Origin: DATKWS01 sp035529435
GTDB taxonomy: Bacteria; Krumholzibacteriota; Krumholzibacteriia; Krumholzibacteriales; Krumholzibacteriaceae
Length of the DNA stretch: 13,160 bases
Reading direction: 5' to 3'
NCBI GenBank assembly: GCA_035529435.1
Contig: DATKWS010000252.1
Span: 1 to 13,160, forward strand
This document shows positions 1 through 7,346 of this stretch, in pieces. A program made the position numbers and the translations under genes. Below the pieces are notes generated by a model, which was not told the origin of the DNA, made no database searches, and saw nothing but the letters and a program-made list of their open reading frames with translations. Position 1 is the stretch's first letter, and each line of letters begins with the position of its first letter.

Positions 1-1072
1 AGCCGCGATCGGTGGAGCGGAACAGCGGGCCGTCACGCTCGATTCCATCCGCCGGGAGCTGTTCCGGAGTGCCCCCCGCGCCATGCGAGCGCAGCACGGC
101 GAAGCGGGCCGAGTCGTCGATGGCGGAGAGTTCCCAGACGACCGTGACGGAGGAGCCATTGAGGACCGCATCGTGCCATTTCAACTCCGTCGCGACGACC
201 TCCCCCCCGGCGGTTACCCGTTGCGCATAGATATATCCGTAATCCGACGACAGGCTGTTGTCCCGCCAGGTCACGACCGCGCCGGCACGCCCGTCCGACG
301 CCAGCCGGGGATGGACATAGTCGCACGTTTCGCTGTGGCCGACGAGAACACCGTCCTCTTCCCACAGCACGGCGCCCGTCGCATCCACCCTCTGCGCGTA
401 GACGGCGGTGCCGCCGAGACGTATATCCTCCCACGCGACGATCGCGCCCCCCTCGCCGTCCGGAATGACGGCTACCTCCCGCTGGTACGTCCCCTCCGTG
501 CAGATCGGGGCGCCCGCGGCGGGCCAGAGCGTGTCACCGTCCGCGCTGATCCTTTGCGCATAGATGTCCTTGTTGTAGCCGCGGTTGTCCAGCCAGGCGA
601 CGATCACACCGCCGGCGGCGTCGGTGACTATCTTCGGATAGGTCTTCTCGCTGAAAGCCGTGCAGAGGACATTTCCGTGCATATCCCAGAGTGCCTGGCC
701 GCTCGAATCGAGACGCTGCGCGTAGAGGCCGTACCCGGGGCTGCGCCGGTCATTCCAGGCGAGAAACGCTCCGCCGACGCCGTCTTCGACGATTTGCGGG
801 TACTCCTGGTCGCCGGGCAGATCGCAGACGGCCGTGCCGGTCGCGCCCCAGACCGTATCGCCGGCGGCGGTGATACGCTGCGCGTATACATCGAGACCGG
901 CCGGCGCCGACTCGTGCCAGGTCACGATCACGCCCCCGGCCCCATCGACCGTGATCGCGGGTCCGCCGCCCCGGTTCCCGCTTATGACGAGACCGCCGTC
1001 AATCCACTGCATACGGCTCGATAGAGACCCCGGAGACACGATCAATACCGCGACGAGAAGCAACTTCCACAT
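1..1072 (-). CDS. Secreted tandem-repeat protein (YAQR repeats), C-terminus beyond window
   Basis: The minus-strand frame is open from an ATG at 1072 to the window edge, giving 357 codons with no stop. Residues 1-20 form a signal peptide (basic start MWK, then a hydrophobic LLLVAVLIV core), so the product is exported. Residues about 44-290 are five tandem units. Each has a Gly-Gly-x-Ile-Val-x-Trp strand, a D-x-R turn, the core YAQR at residues 63, 117, 171, 225 and 282, then G-x-x-LW. The period is exactly 54 residues three times, then 57. This looks like a beta-propeller or similar all-beta array. Residues from about 292 change to a fibronectin-III-like segment (VTVVWELS, FAVLRS), as in secreted proteins of FCB-type bacteria that end in a sorting or FlgD-like domain; that end lies outside the window. 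The start is fixed by GGAAGGAAGG 8 nt upstream. It sits 66 bp behind the dipeptidase gene and may be cotranscribed with it. Its molecular function is unknown. Confidence 0.85.
   Translation of the reverse strand, partial: MWKLLLVAVLIVSPGSLSSRMQWIDGGLVISGNRGGGPAITVDGAGGVIVTWHESAPAGLDVYAQRITAAGDTVWGATGTAVCDLPGDQEYPQIVEDGVGGAFLAWNDRRSPGYGLYAQRLDSSGQALWDMHGNVLCTAFSEKTYPKIVTDAAGGVIVAWLDNRGYNKDIYAQRISADGDTLWPAAGAPICTEGTYQREVAVIPDGEGGAIVAWEDIRLGGTAVYAQRVDATGAVLWEEDGVLVGHSETCDYVHPRLASDGRAGAVVTWRDNSLSSDYGYIYAQRVTAGGEVVATELKWHDAVLNGSSVTVVWELSAIDDSARFAVLRSHGAGGTPEQLPADGIERDGPLFRSTDRG
203..943 (-). repeat. Coding tandem repeat, about 162-bp period, five units
   Basis: Five in-frame units of about 54 codons lie within the secreted repeat protein. 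The most conserved DNA is the YAQR core, seen as TACGCGCAG or TATGCGCAA on the minus strand, while the rest of each unit has diverged. The units are therefore old protein-level repeats rather than a recent DNA amplification. Confidence 0.8.
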
Positions 1073-1080
1073 TTCGAATG

Positions 1081-1090
1081 CCTTCCTTCC
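1081..1090 (-). promoter_or_regulatory. Ribosome binding site of the repeat-protein gene
   Basis: On the minus strand GGAAGGAAGG ends 8 nt before the ATG at 1072. It supports this start, and with the signal peptide immediately after it makes the start secure. Confidence 0.6.
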
Positions 1091-1138
1091 AATGGAATGA
1101 CCGCCTTCACCGCTCGGTCCCGCGCAGCCTCGAACGTC

Positions 1139-2779
1139 TCAATACGGCAATTCCGTCTTCAACGAATCATCACCCCACCGCTCGAGCTCGAATTGATCGG
1201 GGCGCGCGCGGATCACCCCGCGGAGCCACTCCTCGGGGTACCCCTCCTCCTGGGGACGGTGATTCTCGTCCTGGACGTACCCGTCGTTGTACTTTGCAAT
1301 GAGGAACTCGCCCAGTTCGCGCCAGCGGTCGACGACGCGCTCGGCATGGCTCACGGAGTAATCGGTCAGGTACGTCGTCGCGAGGGCGGGATCTTTCTTG
1401 TACAGCTCGAGGGCCGTTTTCTCTATGACGGGCTGGAGGGCGATGAGGTTCCCCTCGAGCTCGGCCTGCACCCTCTGGATATCCCCGCACATGTATGAAT
1501 ATTTCAGGTTCGCGAAATTCGCCACGAAGTTGAAGACCCACCAGGCCGAGTCCCACGAGAATGCGCTCATCCGGCCGCGGGCGAATGAGGGCGGGACCTC
1601 TGCTATTGCGCAGTAGAGCGGCACGTAGCAGGTGAAATAGGTATCGTCGACGCCGTACCAGAGAACGCCGCCGATCGGGTCGGGCATCCCCGCACGTGAC
1701 TGAGACACGAACGAGAATCCGCTCTGCTGCGTCGAGATCGGCCGCTCCCACGTGTAGTCGGTACCGTCTATGTTCCACGTCATGGGGCGCCAGCGGTTCG
1801 GCGTGACGAAGGGGCCGGCGTCCAGCCCCTTCGTCATGTCGTACGGCGTCCCCTCGTAATGGTCGCGCATGATGTTGAAAACATCCTGGAGCGAGAGCTT
1901 CTCGTCCGGTTCGATCCAGAGCGGGTACGGCTCGGCGCCCTGCACGCCGCGGTGGTAGTCGACCGGCCAGTCGCGCGACGGGGCCGCGCGCCGGAAGATA
2001 CTCCAGACGCGGGTCGCCGTGTAGCGGAGCTTCTGCGGCGAGGCGGGACAGTATGCCTTCTGGAAATTGAACGGCTCGCCCGAGTCGGGATCGTAGTACC
2101 CCTTCTCGATCGCGAATTCGATCACATCTTTCGAATAGAGGCAGTTTTTCGGATCGTCGAGCGGGAATTCGCCGATCCTCGCCATGTTGGCGTGGGCGCA
2201 CACCATGCCGTCGGGAATCCGCTCGGCCACCCAGTTGGCGCCCTTCCCGCCGGGACCGGGTCCGATGATCTCGAGCAGCCATGCCTCATCGTGATCGCCG
2301 ATCGAGATCGACTCCCCCTCGCTCCGGTAGCCGTATTCGTCTACGAGGCCGGTAATCACCTCGATCGCCTCGCGCGCCGTCCCGGCCCTCTGGAGTGCCA
2401 GGCGCATCAGCCACCAGTAGTGAAGCAGCCCGTCCGGATTGATCAGCTCCTCGCGCCCCGTGAAGGTCGTCTCGCCGATCACGAGTTGGTGCTCGTTCAT
2501 CAGGCCGACGCACGCGTAGGTGTGCGGCACCTGCTTGATCGTGCCGAGTACCTCGTCGCCCCAGGTTTTGATCTCGAACAGGTCGCCCGGTTCGTGGTCC
2601 TCCGCGGGAGTGTACCTGAGAATCGGATGAAATTCGCCGTCACAGGTGTAGGTGATCATCACCGATCCGTCCGCAGAGGCTCCTTTCGTCACGATGAAGT
2701 TCGTGCAGGCGAACGCGGTGGTCGCAAAGAGAAGAGAGCACATCGCGGTGAGGAAAACAGAAAAGATGTGCCGGTTCAT
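1139..2779 (-). CDS. Exported C69-family dipeptidase (Ntn hydrolase)
   Basis: This encodes a 546-residue precursor of the peptidase C69 family (PepD/secernin relatives), N-terminal-nucleophile hydrolases that cleave dipeptides and related small amides. Residues 1-24 are a Sec signal peptide ending in A-F-A. The next residue, Cys25, begins the family signature: Cys25-Thr-Asn, then Lys32-x-Ala-Ser-x-Asp37-Gly-Ser39. Signal-peptide cleavage after Ala24 would therefore expose the catalytic cysteine as the mature N-terminus. Other family-like segments follow (a GLMNEHQLVIGETTF stretch, an EAWLLEIIGPGPGGKGANWVA stretch in which the Trp/Glu pattern is typical). Length matches the 500-600 residues of secreted bacterial members. 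I chose the ATG at 2779 over an ATG 66 nt further upstream because CGGAGG lies 9 nt before it and the signal peptide starts there. It is divergent from the HEAT-cyclophilin gene. The likely role is periplasmic or extracellular peptide breakdown. The family call is firm; the exact substrate is not known. Confidence 0.93.
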   Translation of the reverse strand: MNRHIFSVFLTAMCSLLFATTAFACTNFIVTKGASADGSVMITYTCDGEFHPILRYTPAEDHEPGDLFEIKTWGDEVLGTIKQVPHTYACVGLMNEHQLVIGETTFTGREELINPDGLLHYWWLMRLALQRAGTAREAIEVITGLVDEYGYRSEGESISIGDHDEAWLLEIIGPGPGGKGANWVAERIPDGMVCAHANMARIGEFPLDDPKNCLYSKDVIEFAIEKGYYDPDSGEPFNFQKAYCPASPQKLRYTATRVWSIFRRAAPSRDWPVDYHRGVQGAEPYPLWIEPDEKLSLQDVFNIMRDHYEGTPYDMTKGLDAGPFVTPNRWRPMTWNIDGTDYTWERPISTQQSGFSFVSQSRAGMPDPIGGVLWYGVDDTYFTCYVPLYCAIAEVPPSFARGRMSAFSWDSAWWVFNFVANFANLKYSYMCGDIQRVQAELEGNLIALQPVIEKTALELYKKDPALATTYLTDYSVSHAERVVDRWRELGEFLIAKYNDGYVQDENHRPQEEGYPEEWLRGVIRARPDQFELERWGDDSLKTELPY

Positions 2780-2788
2780 GATGTAATG

Positions 2789-2794
2789 CCTCCG
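2789..2794 (-). promoter_or_regulatory. Ribosome binding site deciding the dipeptidase start
   Basis: CGGAGG on the minus strand lies 9 nt before the ATG at 2779. The in-frame ATG at 2845 lacks a comparable site and would put 22 polar, basic residues in front of the signal peptide. Confidence 0.65.
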
Positions 2795-2823
2795 TTTTGA
2801 TATACAGCTCTTTTCGCTTGTCT

Positions 2824-2852
2824 CGCATATGCGCATCCCGCACATACGTGCG
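2824..2852. promoter_or_regulatory. Two adjacent short inverted repeats in the dipeptidase leader
   Basis: CGCATATGCG (2824-2833) is a perfect 10-bp palindrome. It is followed by CGCAC (2839-2843) and its complement GTGCG (2848-2852) around a 4-nt loop. Both lie 45-73 nt upstream of the dipeptidase start, where a promoter or operator would be expected. They are short, so chance is possible. Confidence 0.25.
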
Positions 2853-2874
2853 AGCCACCACCATACCCCGAAAT

Positions 2875-2902
2875 CCGGTAAAATGCAATTGCATCATGCC
2901 GG
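2875..2902. promoter_or_regulatory. 28-bp dyad, candidate operator between divergent genes
   Basis: The perfect 12-bp palindrome ATGCAATTGCAT (2883-2894) is flanked on each side, after 4 nt, by CCGG (2875-2878 and 2899-2902). All parts share the centre 2888.5. It lies about 95 nt from the dipeptidase start and about 121 nt from the HEAT-cyclophilin start, in the middle of the divergent region. The geometry suits a dimeric DNA-binding regulator acting on both genes; no regulator gene is visible nearby. Confidence 0.35.
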
Positions 2903-3011
2903 TGGTACATTTGTAAATTCACATACGGCCGGCGCGGAACACGGCGGATACGTCCAAATGAAATAGCTTGACAGTACGGCTTGAAAGGTGGCAGGAAAAG
3001 AGCACCAATGC

Positions 3012-3017
3012 AGGAGG
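3012..3017 (+). promoter_or_regulatory. Ribosome binding site deciding the HEAT-cyclophilin start
   Basis: AGGAGG lies 6 nt before the ATG at 3024. This favours 3024 over the in-frame ATG at 2988, which would add 12 polar residues before the signal peptide. Confidence 0.7.
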
Positions 3018-3023
3018 AATACC

Positions 3024-5069
3024 ATGTGCCGTTCACCGAAATCAGGTATAAAAATTTTTGTTATCGCGTGTGTATGCGCCATACTATGCGCCACCGGGGC
3101 GCGCGCCGAGAGCCTCTACGCGTCATTGCTCGAGCAACCCGCTCATCGCGCCACGCTCGCCGCGCTCGCGCGGCTCGAGGAATCACGCGCCTGGTCGCCG
3201 AAGGCGTTGGAGCCGTTCGTTACCGATCCGGAGCCGCTCGTCAGGCTGCGGTGCGCCGAGGTGCTGGGTAGGCTCGATGATCCTCGCGGCATCCCGCTCC
3301 TCGCGCGCCTCGTCGATGACGAGGATGAAGGCGTCGTCGAGACGGCCGTTCTCGCGCTCGGGCTGATCGGCGGAAGCGATGCGACGGGACCTCTCGGCCG
3401 CTGCCTGAGCGGAAAGCCGCGGAATATCAAGATCCGGGCGATCGAGGCGCTCGGCAGAACAGGCGATCCCAAGGCGGCGGCGCTCCTCGCACCGCTCCGC
3501 GCCGACTTTCACGCCGCTGTCAGGGCGAAAACCCTTTTCGCCCTCGCCGCGCTCGAGGACTCGACCGCAGCCCAACAGTGCATACCCGCCCTGCACGATC
3601 CCGACCCACAGGTCATCGCCGCCGCGATCTACGCGCTCGGGAGACTGAAACACGCGGCGGCCGCGGGTGAGATCGTGCAGTTCACGGGACACGACGATCA
3701 CGATGTGCGGCTGCGGGCCGTCGAGGCGTTGGGCCGTATCGGATCCGAGTCCGGCGTGCCGTTCATCGCCCGGCTCCTCGATGACCGGAACCGGATGATC
3801 GCGATCAAGGCGGCTGAGGCCCTCGTACGGATCGGTACGGAGAAGAGCGCCGAGCCCCTGCTCCCGCTTCTCGAATCGCCGGATGCGTACCTCAAAACAC
3901 TGGCACTCGACGGCATAGCGGCAAGTAGGAAAAATAAATACTTCCAGAAAGTTCTCCCCCTCCTCGGCGATGGATCGACGATGGTCCGGCGGGCCGCCAT
4001 GAAAGCAGCAGCCTCCACGGATCCCAAGCGTGCGCGCGAATATCTCCTCAAAGTGACCGGCGGCGGCAGCGGCACGGAGACGATGACGGCGCTGGAATGG
4101 CTGGGATACGTGAGTGACCGGAACGACCTCCCGCTCCTCGTCGGGGTGCTCGAATCCGGCGGCGATCACCTCGCCCGGGAAGGCGCCGCGGCGGGGCTCG
4201 GGCGGTGGCGCGAGCCGGGGCATCTGACCGACGCGATACAGTGCGGCGGCCGCACGATCAGCCCGATCGGTGCGCTGCTCGAGGCGGCGGACGGCGAGGA
4301 TTGGGTCGTTGCAACGATTTCCGTCGAATCGCTCCCAAAAACGGCCCCCGGCACGGTCATCCCCGATCTTCTCAGGATATACCGGGCTCACGACGACCGC
4401 GTCGACAGCGACCGAAGACTCGCGATCATCGAGGCGATCGATGACCTCGGGGAGGCTGGACGGATTGCCGAAGAACAGAAAACGGAAATCGTATCATTTC
4501 TGAAAGACGCCTGTACCGCGGCGGATGCCCGTATCGGCCATGCGGCGGTCCGCGTCGCGGAGCGCTTCGGCGCAGATCTCGAGCCGCAGCCGAACGGTGT
4601 CTGGAAGCGGGGAGAGCCCCCGTGGGCTGAACCGTTCCTCCCCCTCGGCGAGAAAACGATCATCATCACGACGAGCCGCGGCGAGATCGAGGTGCGCCTC
4701 TTCGGCGACGATGCACCGACCGTCGTCGGGGCGATACTCCACCTGGCGCGGGAAGGATTTTACAACGGGTTCACATTCCACCGCGTCGTGCCGGGATTCG
4801 TGATCCAGGGCGGCTGTCCCCGCGGTGACGGGTGGGGGGATGCGGGGTATTTCCTCCGCAGCCAGTTCAACCTCCACCGGTACGGGCGTGGGACGGTCGG
4901 CGTGGCGCATGCCGGAGCGGACACGCCGGGAAGCCAATTCTTCATAACGCACACGCCGCAGCCACATCTCGACGGGCGGTACACCGTGATCGGCACGGTG
5001 GTCCGCGGCATGGAGGTCGTCGATACGATCGAAACGGACGATACCTTCTCCGTCAAGGTCGTCGAGTAG
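3024..5069 (+). CDS. Exported HEAT-repeat protein with C-terminal cyclophilin-type peptidyl-prolyl isomerase domain
   Basis: This 681-residue protein opens with a Sec signal peptide (Lys6, Lys10, a hydrophobic stretch at 11-24, and A-R-A at 26-28 before Glu29), so it acts outside the cytoplasm. Residues about 35-530 are a long array of HEAT / PBS-lyase-like alpha-hairpins with recurring patterns such as VRLRCAEVLGRL, VRLRAVEALGRIG and IAIKAAEALVRIG. Such arrays normally bind other proteins. Residues 543-681 are a cyclophilin domain, which catalyses cis-trans isomerisation of Xaa-Pro bonds. It keeps FHRVVPGFVIQGG with Arg587, Phe592 and Gln595 (human CypA Arg55, Phe60, Gln63), GSQFF at 636-640 and HLDG at 648-651. 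The active centre therefore looks intact; the CypA tryptophan is His, as is usual in bacterial forms. The transporter gene follows after 44 bp, so an operon is likely. I infer an exported folding factor whose HEAT array selects clients. Confidence 0.92.
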   Translation: MCRSPKSGIKIFVIACVCAILCATGARAESLYASLLEQPAHRATLAALARLEESRAWSPKALEPFVTDPEPLVRLRCAEVLGRLDDPRGIPLLARLVDDEDEGVVETAVLALGLIGGSDATGPLGRCLSGKPRNIKIRAIEALGRTGDPKAAALLAPLRADFHAAVRAKTLFALAALEDSTAAQQCIPALHDPDPQVIAAAIYALGRLKHAAAAGEIVQFTGHDDHDVRLRAVEALGRIGSESGVPFIARLLDDRNRMIAIKAAEALVRIGTEKSAEPLLPLLESPDAYLKTLALDGIAASRKNKYFQKVLPLLGDGSTMVRRAAMKAAASTDPKRAREYLLKVTGGGSGTETMTALEWLGYVSDRNDLPLLVGVLESGGDHLAREGAAAGLGRWREPGHLTDAIQCGGRTISPIGALLEAADGEDWVVATISVESLPKTAPGTVIPDLLRIYRAHDDRVDSDRRLAIIEAIDDLGEAGRIAEEQKTEIVSFLKDACTAADARIGHAAVRVAERFGADLEPQPNGVWKRGEPPWAEPFLPLGEKTIIITTSRGEIEVRLFGDDAPTVVGAILHLAREGFYNGFTFHRVVPGFVIQGGCPRGDGWGDAGYFLRSQFNLHRYGRGTVGVAHAGADTPGSQFFITHTPQPHLDGRYTVIGTVVRGMEVVDTIETDDTFSVKVVE

Positions 5070-5113
5070 AATAGCAACGGCGCTCATGATTTCATTGCCG
5101 TGAGGATAGTCGC

Positions 5114-6655
5114 ATGAAACAGCTCCATCCGCGTGAAACCTTCAGCTCGCGATGGGCGCTGCTCCTCGCGGCCCTCGGCATGGCCATCGGCACGGGGAAC
5201 ATCTGGCGTTTCCCCCGCGTCGTGGCGCAGAACGGCGGTGCGCCGTTTCTCATCCCGTGGTTTCTTTTTCTCTTCCTCTGGTCGATCCCGCTCCTCATCG
5301 TGGAATTCGGCATGGGAAAGAAGACGCGCATGGGAACGGTGGGGGCCTTCGGCAGCATGCACCGGGGCCACACGTGGATGGGCGGCTTCGTGGGATTCTG
5401 CACGCTCGGTATCACATTCTACTACTGCGTCGTGACGGGATGGTGCTTCCGGTACACCTTCGTCTCGCTGGTCGACATCGTATCCCCCGGCGGGTCGATA
5501 CCGGGCGGCGGCCTCTGGGGCGCGGAAACGACCGGGCACTGGAATGCATTCATCGAATCCGGCTGGCAGCCGGTCCTCTTTCACCTCATCGGTATCCTGT
5601 TCGGTTCCTGGATCATCTACCGGGGCGTCGTGAAAGGGATCGAGCGGGCGAACCGCATTCTGATCCCGATGCTCTTCGCGCTCCTCGTCATCGCCATGAT
5701 CCGCGCCGTCACCCTCCCGGGAGCAACGGGCGGTCTCAATTTTCTCTTCGACCTCGAATGGCGGAAGCTCCTGCATTACCGTATATGGCTCGAGGGGCTC
5801 TCGCAGAGCGCCTGGTCGACCGGCGCCGGATGGGGGCTGATACTCACCTATGCCGTTTACATGAAGAAAAACGATGACATCGTGGCGAACTCGTTCCTCG
5901 CAGGGCTCGGGAACAATTCCGCATCGCTGCTGGCGGCGCTCGCCATCATTCCCACCGTCTTCGCCGTGCTCCCCGACGGGCAGGCGATGACCATCGTCAC
6001 CGACACGGGACCGGCCAGCACGGGGCTCACGTTTATCTGGATCCCGAGACTCTTCGAGGAGATAGCGGGGGGCAGGATCTTTCTCTTCCTCTTCTTTCTC
6101 ACTCTCTCGATCGCGGCGCTCTCGTCACTGATATCGATGATCGAGCTGGGAACCCGCATCACGATGGACTTCGGCCTCACGAGACACCGGGGGATCCTCG
6201 CCGTCGGGTGCGGGTGCTTCCTCCTCGGCCTGCCGTCGGCCCTGAGCCCCGCCTTCTTCCAGAATCAGGACTGGGTGTGGGGGATCGGGCTCCTCCTCAG
6301 CGGCCTCCTCTATGCCGTGACCGTGATCCGGTACGGCGTCGAGCGGTTCCGGCGCGAGATGATAGACAGCGTCGACAACGACATCAGGCTCGGGCGCATA
6401 TTCAATGTCATCATCACGTTCGTCATACCGATCGAATTTCTCGCGATGATCGCCTGGTGGTTCACCCAGGCGATCCTCTACTACGATCCCGAATTCTGGT
6501 GGCACCCGTTCCGGGCCTTCAGCGTCGGGACATGCCTGTTCCAGTGGGGGCTCCTCATCGCGGTGCTCCTCGTCCTGAACCGTCCGATCCAGCGGTTGCT
6601 CTTCGGCTCATCGGACGTCAACGCCCCGGGCCCCCGGGAGGGAGACACACCATGA
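5114..6655 (+). CDS. Sodium-dependent amino-acid transporter, NSS/SNF family (LeuT fold)
   Basis: This 513-residue polytopic inner-membrane protein belongs to the neurotransmitter:sodium symporter family, which couples Na+ entry to amino-acid uptake. Its first membrane helix carries the family signature GMAIGTGNIWRFP at residues 22-34, the broken helix 1 that forms part of the substrate and Na+ sites. This is followed by the conserved NGG, IP and E-x-x-MG pattern. The later AWSTGAGWG segment matches the unwound helix 6, and ALSSLISMIE matches the helix 8 serine pair at the Na2 site. About 11-12 hydrophobic helices can be counted. The ATG has TGAGGA 7 nt upstream. The stop overlaps the start of a MetS-like small subunit gene by 4 bp, an arrangement typical of MetP/MetS-type methionine or alanine importers. 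I infer neutral or hydrophobic amino-acid uptake; the substrate cannot be read from sequence. Confidence 0.93.
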   Translation: MKQLHPRETFSSRWALLLAALGMAIGTGNIWRFPRVVAQNGGAPFLIPWFLFLFLWSIPLLIVEFGMGKKTRMGTVGAFGSMHRGHTWMGGFVGFCTLGITFYYCVVTGWCFRYTFVSLVDIVSPGGSIPGGGLWGAETTGHWNAFIESGWQPVLFHLIGILFGSWIIYRGVVKGIERANRILIPMLFALLVIAMIRAVTLPGATGGLNFLFDLEWRKLLHYRIWLEGLSQSAWSTGAGWGLILTYAVYMKKNDDIVANSFLAGLGNNSASLLAALAIIPTVFAVLPDGQAMTIVTDTGPASTGLTFIWIPRLFEEIAGGRIFLFLFFLTLSIAALSSLISMIELGTRITMDFGLTRHRGILAVGCGCFLLGLPSALSPAFFQNQDWVWGIGLLLSGLLYAVTVIRYGVERFRREMIDSVDNDIRLGRIFNVIITFVIPIEFLAMIAWWFTQAILYYDPEFWWHPFRAFSVGTCLFQWGLLIAVLLVLNRPIQRLLFGSSDVNAPGPREGDTP

Positions 6656-6786
6656 CGGCCGGCGCGATACTCATGATGATCGTGATCTGCGGCCTCGTCT
6701 GGGGGGGATTTCTCGCGTTCCTCGGACTCGTCTGGAGATTCGAGAAGAGAAAACGGCAAATTCGAAACGGGGATCACCCCTCGTAA
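6652..6786 (+). CDS. MetS-like small subunit of the NSS transporter, 44 residues
   Basis: This is a 44-residue single-span membrane microprotein. The N-terminus T-A-G-A-I-L-M-M-I followed by GLVWGGF and a second hydrophobic stretch matches the methionine/alanine importer small-subunit family (MetS of Corynebacterium MetPS), where the small protein is needed for transporter function. The hydrophobic segment is about residues 5-28, followed by a basic tail (RFEKRKRQIR) likely to face the cytoplasm. The ATG overlaps the transporter stop as ATGA, which implies translational coupling. A strong GGGAGGGAG lies 7 nt upstream, inside the transporter's last codons. The position directly after an NSS transporter is the strongest support. 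The gene is easy to miss because of its size. Confidence 0.85.
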   Translation: MTAGAILMMIVICGLVWGGFLAFLGLVWRFEKRKRQIRNGDHPS

Positions 6787-6801
6787 CCGTCGTCGCCCCA
6801 A

Positions 6802-7311
6802 CTATCCCCGATCCCGCGCCTCACACTGCAGCGCACGGAGGATCCTGCGCTGGCACGCGAATGCTATCCCGGGCACGTCGAGCAATGGAAAGAATCCGAC
6901 ATCGATGGCATCGTCCCCCGCGCGAAGCTCACCACCCACGACATGGCCGCTGTAAAGGACCAGCACCGTATTCCCGCGCGGATCGTCCCGGCACGATTCA
7001 ACCGCATGGAGCGAATCGATCTCGACCGCGAGCCCCGTCTCCTCCCGTACCTCCCTGACCGCCGTATCGCGCACATCTTCGCCGTACTCGATGAATCCCG
7101 ACGGCACGACCCAGAGCCCGCGGTACGGTTCAAAACGCCGTTGCACGAGAAGAACCGAGTCCCCTTCCCGCACGAGGATACCGGCCGCCGGCGCCGGATT
7201 GATGTACTGGACGAATCCGCACGCGGGACAGACCATGCGCCGGCGCCCTTCATCATTCCGCGGCGCAAGGGCGATGCCGCATTTCGGGCAGTATGTGAAT
7301 TCCTTTTCCAT
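6802..7311 (-). CDS. Nudix hydrolase with N-terminal zinc ribbon
   Basis: This 169-residue cytoplasmic protein would hydrolyse a nucleoside diphosphate linked to another group. Residues 8-31 form a four-cysteine zinc ribbon (CPKC at 8-11, CPAC at 28-31). The Nudix box spans residues 72-94 and is complete: Gly72, Glu78, Arg86-Glu87, Glu90-Glu91, Gly93, the Mg2+-binding pattern. A ribbon before the Nudix domain resembles NudC (NADH pyrophosphatase/decapping), but I do not see the NudC-specific SQPWPFPxS motif after the box, so an ADP-ribose or other NDP-X pyrophosphatase is as likely. It starts 35 bp after the lipoprotein gene and is probably cotranscribed. It ends 15 bp from the convergent microprotein gene with no visible terminator. 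The ribosome binding site is weak (GCGGAAA). Confidence 0.92.
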   Translation of the reverse strand: MEKEFTYCPKCGIALAPRNDEGRRRMVCPACGFVQYINPAPAAGILVREGDSVLLVQRRFEPYRGLWVVPSGFIEYGEDVRDTAVREVREETGLAVEIDSLHAVESCRDDPRGNTVLVLYSGHVVGGELRAGDDAIDVGFFPLLDVPGIAFACQRRILRALQCEARDRG

Positions 7312-7346
7312 GGTTTCCGCGACAATCCGGAATCATCGGGAAGGAT

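Noticed and set aside
203..943. CRISPR-like array suggested by the regular spacing
   Set aside because: The period is about 162 bp, in frame and encodes conserved protein repeats; the DNA units are not identical and there are no short spacers.
83..1024. Plus-strand open frame of 313 codons opposite the repeat protein
   Set aside because: It is the complement of the YAQR repeat gene; its composition is rich in Arg/Pro/Asp with no domain, signal peptide or ribosome binding site, as expected from an antisense frame in GC-rich DNA.
1859..2800. Plus-strand open frame of 313 codons opposite the dipeptidase
   Set aside because: An antisense shadow: no recognisable motif, and it runs through the dipeptidase signal-peptide region.
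2968..2991. TTGACA at 2968-2973 as a -35 box for the HEAT-cyclophilin gene
   Set aside because: No AT-rich -10 hexamer occurs 16-18 nt downstream (the position reads GCAGGA). A sigma-54 reading of TGGCAG...GAGCA nearby is also incomplete.
3183..4391. Minus-strand open frame of 402 codons inside the HEAT-repeat gene
   Set aside because: It mirrors the repetitive HEAT coding sequence and is rich in Arg/Glu/Asp with no fold signature.
6787..6801. Shared terminator between the convergent microprotein and Nudix genes
   Set aside because: The gap is only 15 bp and holds no hairpin or T-run.
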